From: Neomegalonema perideroedes DSM 15528
Lineage (GTDB): Bacteria; Pseudomonadota; Alphaproteobacteria; Rhodobacterales; Rhodobacteraceae
Direction of reading: 5' to 3'
Length of the DNA: 64,000 nt
Assembly (NCBI RefSeq): GCF_000374145.1
Contig: NZ_KB893654.1
Coordinates: forward strand, 248,001 to 312,000
The notes beneath the pieces are model-generated. The model did not search any database. It worked only from the letters and a program-made list of their open reading frames with translations, and was not told the DNA's origin. Shown here in pieces: positions 58,605 through 64,000 of this stretch (position 1 is the first letter of the stretch; every line of letters begins with the position of its first letter). The position numbers were made by a program, and so were the translations under genes.

Positions 58605-59070
58605 GAAGCCTCCGCGTTCGCAGCCGTCGATCAGGGCGTCCAGAGATCAGGCGAGGGAGAGTCGAAAGCGCGGACCCACCATGCGCTGAAGCGCGATGAC
58701 GCGAGGTTTACGGACGAAAATCGCCACGCCTCCTCGTTGGGAAGATTTCGACGCTATATAGAGGCGGGGAAGTTCATGTGAAGCGCGCGACGGCGGAGAA
58801 TTCCGCGAGAATCGCGTTTTGTTTCCAGAGCGCCACATCCTTTCGACAGGGATCCGCGCGGCGGAGGAAAAGCGCCGGAGCCTTTTCAGGCGCCTTGGCG
58901 GCCAAACTGGACCAAAGCCGGGATTCCGGCGATTTTTCGCTTTTTTCCGCGCTTTCGGATGGGATCCGGCCTTTTCAGGCGGGTTTCGGCGAAAATCCGG
59001 CGCAAATCCGGCGCAAAGGAAGAAAGAGTCCGGGCGCCCCGGATCGGGGGAGCGCCCGGGACCGGCGGCC
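58605..59070. other. Intergenic region upstream of the efflux operon
   Basis: No gene is supportable in these 466 bases. The left part should contain the promoter of the adaptor-pump operon. The right part has a tandem AATCCGGCGCA duplication (58994-59017) and then the hairpin terminator of the aminotransferase gene (59029-59061). No regulator gene (TetR or MarR) for the pump is adjacent. Confidence 0.45.
59029..59061 (-). terminator. Terminator of the HisC-like gene
   Basis: On the minus strand GTCCCGGGCGCT pairs imperfectly with GGGGCGCCCGGAC around a CCCCGATC-type loop, followed by TCTTTCTTCCTTT. It lies 9 bases past the aminotransferase stop. Confidence 0.65.
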
Positions 59071-60198
59071 TCAGCCCCGCGCGGCGGCCTTGAGCGCCTC
59101 GGGCAGCGTCTCGGCGAAGAGGGCCATTTCGTCGGGTCGGCCCGCGCTGACCCGGATGCAGCGGTCGAGGCCCGGCGCGCCCGGCTTGCGGATGAACAGA
59201 TCCCGCGCGGCCAGCTCCTCCAGAACCCGTTTGGCGAAAGCGCCGTCGCGGCCGCAATCCATGGTGACGAAATTCGTCGCCGAGGGCAGGGGCGTCAGAC
59301 CATGGGCGCGGGCGATGCGGGTCAGCTCCTCGCGGGCCGCCACGGAGGCCGCGATGGTCGCCTGAAGATGGGCCTCGTCCTCCAGAGCCGCCAGAGCCGC
59401 GATCTGCCCCAGACGATTCACCCCGAAATGATTGCGGATGCGGTCGAAGCCCGCGCAGACCGCCTCATGGGCCAGCGCATAGCCCACCCGCGCCCCCGCC
59501 AGACCATAGGCTTTGGAGAAGGTCCGCAGACGCAGCAGATTCGTCCGCGAGACGTCGAGGGGCGGCAGAGCCTCGGGCGGGGCGAATTCGGCGTAGGCTT
59601 CGTCCAGCACGAGGACGCAGTTCGGCGGCAGAGCCTCGGTCATCGCCTGAATCTCGGCGCCCGTGATCCAGCCGCCCATGGGATTGTCCGGATTGGCGAC
59701 ATAGAGGATTTTGGCGCCGGTCTTCCGCGCCGCCGCGACCATGGCCTCGGGATCCACCCGGTCCTGACGATAGGGGACATGGACGGCTTCTCCGCCATGG
59801 CCCCGGATGTGGTAGCCCATGGTCGGATAAGAGCCCTGAGGCAGAACCACCCGATCCCCGTGATCGACGAAGAGCCGCAGCACATGGCCGAGCAGGCCGT
59901 CGATTCCCTCGCCCACCGAGACCTGACGCGGCTGAATCCCGAAGCGCGCCGCCAGAGCCGAGCGCAGATCCCAAAATTCGGGATCGCCGTAGAGCCGCGC
60001 CTCTTCGGCGGCGGATTTCAGCGCCTCGACCACTTTGGGCGAGGGCGGAAAGCGCGATTCATTGGCGCCGATCCGGGCGCGGAAGGGCCTTCCGCCGCGC
60101 GCCCTCTGGATCGCCTCCATCGGCACGAAGGGGACTTCGGCGGGCAGGCTCGCCATGAAGGGCGTGAAGGGCGGGCGGGAGCCGGCGGATTCGGTCAT
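59071..60198 (-). CDS. HisC-like PLP-dependent aminotransferase
   Basis: The 375-aa fold-type I enzyme has IGANESRFPPSPKV, YGDPEFWDLRSALAARFG, the PLP phosphate-contact segment VGEGIDGLLGHVLRLF, ANPDNPMGG, LDEAYAEF and the Schiff-base Lys229 in LRTFSKAYGLAGARVGYAL. It resembles histidinol-phosphate or aromatic aminotransferases, but no histidine genes are nearby, so the substrate is uncertain. The start at 60198 overlaps the DUF1993 stop by 4 bases; the same frame runs open to 61128, but that part is antisense to other genes. Confidence 0.85.
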   Translation of the reverse strand: MTESAGSRPPFTPFMASLPAEVPFVPMEAIQRARGGRPFRARIGANESRFPPSPKVVEALKSAAEEARLYGDPEFWDLRSALAARFGIQPRQVSVGEGIDGLLGHVLRLFVDHGDRVVLPQGSYPTMGYHIRGHGGEAVHVPYRQDRVDPEAMVAAARKTGAKILYVANPDNPMGGWITGAEIQAMTEALPPNCVLVLDEAYAEFAPPEALPPLDVSRTNLLRLRTFSKAYGLAGARVGYALAHEAVCAGFDRIRNHFGVNRLGQIAALAALEDEAHLQATIAASVAAREELTRIARAHGLTPLPSATNFVTMDCGRDGAFAKRVLEELAARDLFIRKPGAPGLDRCIRVSAGRPDEMALFAETLPEALKAAARG

Positions 60199-60704
60199 GT
60201 GAAGGGCCCGAGGAAGTCGCGTTTGCCGATGGGCGCGCCCGTATGGCGCAGAATCCCGTAGGCCATCGAGATGTGGAAATAAAAATTCGGCACCGCGAAG
60301 CGCAGCAGATAGGTGGCGGCGTCCATTTCGCGCTCGCGGCCCGCCGCGCCGATGCGGATCACGCGGGAATCGGCGTCGGCCAGCTTTTCGGCCGGGAACT
60401 CCTGCACGAAGGCCACCGTGCGCGCGATGCGATGGCGCAGCGTGTCGAAGCTCGGAGCGTCGTCGGCGAAGATGGGGGCCTGTCCGCCCGAAAGCCGCGT
60501 CAGCGTGTTGCGGGCGTGGTCGGTGGCGGTCTGCACCTGCTTGGAGAGCGGGAACATGTCGGGCGCCAGCCGGTAGTTCAGCAGCACCGAGGCGTCGATC
60601 TGCTTCTCCATCGACCAGACCTCCGCCTTGGTCAGCACGTCGGAGAGTCCTTCGAGGCTCTGAGGAAAGACGGTGCGGGCGATCTCGTGAAGGGTCTGAG
60701 GCAT
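60195..60704 (-). CDS. DUF1993-family protein
   Basis: The 169-aa product is helical and DinB-like in outline: LHEIARTVFPQSLEGLSDVL, LNYRLAPDMFPLSKQVQTAT, and VPNFYFHISMAYGILRHTGA near the end. DUF1993 proteins are uncharacterised four-helix bundles. The His in YFHISMAYGILRHTG and the conserved region match the family. It overlaps the aminotransferase by 4 bases, so the two are co-expressed. Confidence 0.85.
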   Translation of the reverse strand: MPQTLHEIARTVFPQSLEGLSDVLTKAEVWSMEKQIDASVLLNYRLAPDMFPLSKQVQTATDHARNTLTRLSGGQAPIFADDAPSFDTLRHRIARTVAFVQEFPAEKLADADSRVIRIGAAGREREMDAATYLLRFAVPNFYFHISMAYGILRHTGAPIGKRDFLGPFT

Positions 60705-60737
60705 CCGGGGGCTCCTGAGATGTCGGCCTGCCGCCGC

Positions 60738-60926
60738 TCAGAGGGACGGAGGCGGGGCGTTCGGCGAGAGCAGAGACACCAGCACGCCCAGCATGAAGGC
60801 CGCAAGCCCGAAAGCCATCGCATAGACGAAGGCGCGGTGAATCTGATCCTGAACCGGCAGGCCGCGACGGCGCGTCAGGAAAAAGCCGTAGGCCCAGCCT
60901 ATCGCGGCGGCGAGGATGAGCGGCAT
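60738..60926 (-). CDS. Small two-helix membrane protein
   Basis: The 62-aa product has two hydrophobic segments (about 1-16, MPLILAAAIGWAYGFF, and 33-52, FVYAMAFGLAAFMLGVLVSL) separated by a basic RRRGLPVQDQIHRA loop. It is co-directional with DUF1993, 33 bases upstream of it. Function unknown; homologous short genes are often missed in annotation. Composition and codon use fit the chromosome. Confidence 0.6.
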   Translation of the reverse strand: MPLILAAAIGWAYGFFLTRRRGLPVQDQIHRAFVYAMAFGLAAFMLGVLVSLLSPNAPPPSL

Positions 60927-61045
60927 GAGGATTCCCCCTGAAGACTGTAGGCTGCGGAGCGACGCCGCGAGTCTTAGGCGCTTCGCCGGAGGATGCCAAG
61001 GCCCCGCCAGGGCTCCCGCCCGCGACGCGGCGTCTCAAGGCGAGC

Positions 61046-62347
61046 TTAGCGCAGCCCGGCCGCGCGCACCGCGGGGGAGGCGGCGGGCGGCGAGGAGGGG
61101 GCGGCCAGTCCGGCGAGGGATTCCTCAAGATCCCAGCGCTGAAGCCGGAGGGCGGCGGCGCGGGCCTCGGCGGCCAGAGCCAGCGCCGAAGCCGGATTCC
61201 CCGTCGCCTGAGCCGCCCGCGCCATCAGGCCGAGGGCCTCGGCCTCGCGGACGGAATCTCCGGCGGCGCGGGCGAGCCCGCGGGCCTCCGCCGCCAGACG
61301 CGCGGCGGCGGCGGCCTCCCCCTGCGCGAGGGCGGCGGCGGCGCGGGTGGTCAGAGTCTTGACGCGCCGGTGGTCGCCGTGGGGCAGAGCGGCGGCGGCG
61401 GCCTCCAGCCGCGCCATGGCGGCGGCGAATCCCGAGGCGTCGCGGCCATAGGCGGCCAGAACCGCCCGATAGGCCGAACTCCACGCCTGAGATTCCGGCG
61501 CCGAGGGCGCGCCGCCGTGGATTCCCGCCGGGTTCAGCCGCGCCATGGCCGCGATGGCTCCGGCGCGGGCGGCCGCGGGGCTCATGCCGGGCTGAAGCTC
61601 GGGGGCGTAGGCGACCCGCAGAATCAGGCGGTCGAAGGGCGTGAGGGCGGCGTGGGCGCCGTCGTCGTTGAAGACGCTGTCCGGCGCGCGCTCCAGATCG
61701 TTCACCGGCCCGAGCAGCTGCGCGATCTCCTCGATCAGGCAGATCCGGCGCCGGGCCGAGGAGGAATCGGCGGGGATGTCCACGATTCCGCCCCGGAAGG
61801 CGCTGAGGCTCCGCCAGTCGCCCGTATGCTGCGAGCCGCAGAGCACCCCCGGCGCCGCCGCCGCGAAGCGCGAAGGCCGCACCGAGCGAATCCGGATTTC
61901 GGCGGGCTCCAGAGCCGCCGCCCGGCGGATCTCCAGCCCGGTCGTCGCCGAAAGCTCGGCGAGGAGGGAATCGAGGAAAGGCGCTTCGGCGGCGAAATCC
62001 GCCGCGAGCCGCACCCGCGCCGGGCCCTCCCAGCGGGCGAAGACGGCGCGGCTTTCTCCGGATTCGTTGCGGAAGGTCAAATCCACGAAGTCGCGGGCCA
62101 TCTCGGCGTTGGCGCGGCGGGGGCTCCCGGCGGCGAAGGAGGAGGCGGGCGCCGAGGCGGCCAGAGGAATCACGTCGGGGCGCGTCGCGTTGAAGACCGC
62201 CGGAGACTGCGCCGTCACGGCGTAAGGGGGCGTCGCGGCGCCTCCGAAGAGGCCGCCCTCCTGAGCGCCGCAGGCCGAGAGCAGCAGGCCGCCCAAAATC
62301 GGAAGAGCGAGCAGCGAAGCGGAGCGGAGAAAGGAGCGGGGGGACAT
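61046..62347 (-). CDS. DUF2927-containing lipoprotein
   Basis: The 433-aa product has a lipoprotein signal (LALPILGGLLLSAC) and a DUF2927 domain (about 80-260) with a metzincin-like segment CLIEEIAQLLGPVNDLERA, then DSVFNDDGAHAALTPFDRLI and RVAYAPELQPGMSP. An Ala-rich helical C-terminus (about 270-410) follows. In family members EE[IL]AQ precedes GPVND; whether it is a protease is unproven. It overlaps mutY by 1 base. Confidence 0.8.
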   Translation of the reverse strand: MSPRSFLRSASLLALPILGGLLLSACGAQEGGLFGGAATPPYAVTAQSPAVFNATRPDVIPLAASAPASSFAAGSPRRANAEMARDFVDLTFRNESGESRAVFARWEGPARVRLAADFAAEAPFLDSLLAELSATTGLEIRRAAALEPAEIRIRSVRPSRFAAAAPGVLCGSQHTGDWRSLSAFRGGIVDIPADSSSARRRICLIEEIAQLLGPVNDLERAPDSVFNDDGAHAALTPFDRLILRVAYAPELQPGMSPAAARAGAIAAMARLNPAGIHGGAPSAPESQAWSSAYRAVLAAYGRDASGFAAAMARLEAAAAALPHGDHRRVKTLTTRAAAALAQGEAAAAARLAAEARGLARAAGDSVREAEALGLMARAAQATGNPASALALAAEARAAALRLQRWDLEESLAGLAAPSSPPAASPAVRAAGLR

Positions 62348-63480
62348 CAGGCGGTCTCCTGCGGCGAGGCGGCGGCCTTCCAGAGCGGCGGCGGCTCGCG
62401 GGCTTCGCGGACGAGGGTCAGGGCTTTGCGCATGACTCCCGGAAGGGCGGCCTGCGCCTCGGCCATGGGCGTCCAGATTCCGCGTTGGGGGAGGGCGCGC
62501 GGATCAGCCGCTTCGGCCGCGTAGACGTCGAGAATTAGAGAGAAATGGGTGAAGATCTGTCTAATCTCTCCGATCCGCCGCCAAGCCAAAGCCAGAGGCG
62601 CGGCGGCGCGGCGGGCCTCCGCCTCGGGCGGGAGGGGGGTCCAGTCGGTGCCGGGAATCTCCAGCATCCCCCCGAGAAGGCCCTTCTCCGGGCGGCGGGT
62701 CAGCAGAATCGCCCCGTCGGGCCGCAGGGCCGCGAAGACCGCGCCCCGCCGCTCGGGACGCGGCGCTTTGGGCGTCTTGCGCGGCAATTGCGCGGCGATT
62801 CCCCGCTTGCGGCCTGCGCAGGGCTCGCGCCAAGGGCAGGGCGCGCAATCGGGATCGCGCGGACGGCAGATCGTCGCGCCGAGATCCATCACGGCCTGAG
62901 CGTAGTCTCCGGGGCGCTCCTGCGGCGTCAGGGCGGCGGCGAGGGCGCGCAGGGCGGGCTTGCCCTTCGGCAAAGGCTCCTCCATGGCGAAGAGCCGCGC
63001 CATGACCCGCTCGACGTTGCCGTCGACCACCACGGCGGGCTCGTCGTCGAGAATCGCCGCCAGAGCCGCCGCCGTATAAGGCCCGACGCCGGGAATCTCG
63101 CGCCATGCGGCTTCCGAGCGCGGAAAGCCCTCCGCCGCGAGCTTCTGCGCCGCCGCATGGAGGTTGCGCGCCCGGGCGTAATAGCCGAGCCCCGCCCAGG
63201 CGGCCAAAACCTCCTCGCGCGGGGCGGCGGCGAGATCCTCCACCTTCGGCCAGCGCGCCAGAAAGGCCGCGTGATAGGGCTTCACGGCGGCGAGGGTGGT
63301 CTGTTGCGCCATGGCCTCCGAGAGCCAGACGGCGTAAGGATCGGGCCGCCCGCCCGCCGCGCGGTCTTCGGGGCGCAGACGCCAAGGCAGACGCCTGCCA
63401 TGGCGGTCGTACCAGGCCAGAAGCCCGGCGGAGAGGGCGCGGGCGGTTCGGGGATTCGGGAGAGGGGCGGCGGCGCTCAC
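62347..63480 (-). CDS. mutY: Adenine DNA glycosylase MutY
   Basis: The 377-aa product removes adenine opposite 8-oxoguanine. The HhH-GPD domain has the active-site region EAMAQQTTLAAVKPYHAAFL, the hairpin EIPGVGPYTAAALAAI and catalytic Asp in VVDGNVERVMARLF. The 4Fe-4S cluster is CRPRDPDCAPCPWREPC. The C-terminal NUDIX-like domain (about 225-360) recognises 8-oxoG (FTHFSLILDVYAAE). The start is GTG at 63480; the frame continues upstream without conservation. Confidence 0.94.
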   Translation of the reverse strand: MSAAAPLPNPRTARALSAGLLAWYDRHGRRLPWRLRPEDRAAGGRPDPYAVWLSEAMAQQTTLAAVKPYHAAFLARWPKVEDLAAAPREEVLAAWAGLGYYARARNLHAAAQKLAAEGFPRSEAAWREIPGVGPYTAAALAAILDDEPAVVVDGNVERVMARLFAMEEPLPKGKPALRALAAALTPQERPGDYAQAVMDLGATICRPRDPDCAPCPWREPCAGRKRGIAAQLPRKTPKAPRPERRGAVFAALRPDGAILLTRRPEKGLLGGMLEIPGTDWTPLPPEAEARRAAAPLALAWRRIGEIRQIFTHFSLILDVYAAEAADPRALPQRGIWTPMAEAQAALPGVMRKALTLVREAREPPPLWKAAASPQETA

Positions 63481-63646
63481 GTCGGCTTGATTCCCAATCG
63501 CTGAGAAAACACCTATTGAAGGGGCTAAGATGGCGCTCTCCGTCCGAAGCCGCAAGCTTGGGGCGCGAGATCGGGCGCTTCGACATTCCTCCGCGCGCCT
63601 CCGTCGGTTCGGAGCGCGCCCGAACAGCCGCAGGAGCCTCGCGCCG

Positions 63647-64000
63647 ATGGCCGAACCGCCGAAAGACGCGCCGCCTTCGGAGCCTGAGCCCGAAGCGCCG
63701 AAATCCGCGCAGAAGCCCCGCGCCAAGGCGCGCGGAGGCGCGGCCGGGGCCTCCGGAGGTTTTTCAGGAGGCGGCAAGCGGCTCAAAAGATTCGCCAGCC
63801 TCGGCGATTGCGCCGCGCCGCTCATGCGCCCGGTCTTCGAGAAGCGCGGCTTCGCCGAGGCCCGCATCGCCGCCGACTGGACGACCATCGTCGGGGTTCG
63901 GCTGGCGCGTCTCTGCCGCCCGATCAAGATTCTGCGTCAGGGCCCGCGCGGATCTCAGGAGGGCGGCCTGCTCGTGATCGGCGCGCGCAGCGGCGCCGCC
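63647..64000 (+). CDS. DUF721/DciA-like protein, partial at right edge
   Basis: The ATG at 63647 opens a frame that reaches the window end (118 codons visible). A disordered N-terminus (MAEPPKDAPPSEPEPEAPKS onward) is followed by the DUF721 fold: LGDCAAPLMRPVFEKRGFAE, ARIAADWTTIVGVRLARLCR, PIKILR and GLLVIGARSG. The DUF721 family includes the replicative helicase loader DciA. In Rhodobacterales it usually lies divergent from mutY and ahead of dsbA and smc, matching this arrangement. Confidence 0.82.
   Translation, partial: MAEPPKDAPPSEPEPEAPKSAQKPRAKARGGAAGASGGFSGGGKRLKRFASLGDCAAPLMRPVFEKRGFAEARIAADWTTIVGVRLARLCRPIKILRQGPRGSQEGGLLVIGARSGAA

Noticed and set aside
60199-61128. N-terminal extension of the HisC-like gene in the same frame
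   Set aside because: The added 310 residues cross the DUF1993 and small membrane-protein genes out of frame and are low complexity; the start at 60198 restores a normal 375-aa enzyme.

Overview
The window is high-GC chromosomal DNA of an alphaproteobacterium, most like Rhodobacterales. Indicators are hemA for 5-aminolevulinate synthase (C4 pathway), the order rplU-rpmA-GNAT-obgE-proB-proA, mutY divergent from a DUF721/DciA-like gene, and a complete branched-chain 2-oxoacid dehydrogenase operon. No species is assigned. Flanking DNA is very GC-rich with strong third-position G/C bias. One block, about 40.2 to 51.1 kb, is visibly lower in GC and carries accessory genes.

1-20 kb, mostly minus strand: a RodZ-like HTH/membrane protein cut by the left edge, hemA, an OmpA-type envelope protein with a coiled-coil partner, then the overlapping run rplU-rpmA / GNAT-obgE-proB-proA-recR. 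Next come a metallophosphoesterase, rluC, a TrmA/RlmD-type methyltransferase, crcB, two unknown membrane proteins, a TlyA-type methyltransferase and mutS. 20-27.4 kb, plus strand: a LysR regulator, a palindromic operator candidate, and a ydcSTUV-patD-like polyamine uptake and gamma-aminobutyraldehyde oxidation operon. The dehydrogenase gene is bracketed by an inverted pair of ~100-bp intergenic repeats. 27.5-37 kb: an aldo/keto reductase, then a minus-strand SDR-thiolase-acyl-CoA dehydrogenase operon divergent from plus-strand E1alpha-E1beta-E2-E3. Together these cover the upper and beta-oxidation-like steps of branched-chain amino acid catabolism. 37-40.2 kb: pabB, an RluB-type pseudouridine synthase, tadA and tRNA-Ser(GCT).

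40.2-51.1 kb: an accessory island directly 3' of tRNA-Ser. Its centrepiece is a minus-strand operon of four genes with consecutive start/stop overlaps: an XRE regulator, a complete cytosine-C5 DNA methyltransferase, a 774-aa protein with two GHKL ATPase modules (Hsp90/MORC-like at the N-terminus, histidine-kinase-like at the C-terminus), and a 304-aa protein joining a receiver domain to a C-terminal region with an Rx4H motif like that of HEPN RNases. I read this as a candidate methylation-coupled two-component defence system with an RNase effector; this is inference. Next to it are a small-alarmone-hydrolase-like HD protein and two small unknown genes. The right half holds a large serine recombinase with a small overlapping partner, a decayed VapBC-like relic, an orphan Phd-type antitoxin, a PrlF-YhaV toxin-antitoxin pair with a palindromic operator candidate, and a DUF2442 gene with a possible frameshift.

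51.1-64 kb: an SLC13/TrkA-C permease, an RND efflux pump with its adaptor, a HisC-like aminotransferase with DUF1993 and a small membrane protein, a DUF2927 lipoprotein, mutY, and a DUF721 gene cut by the right edge.
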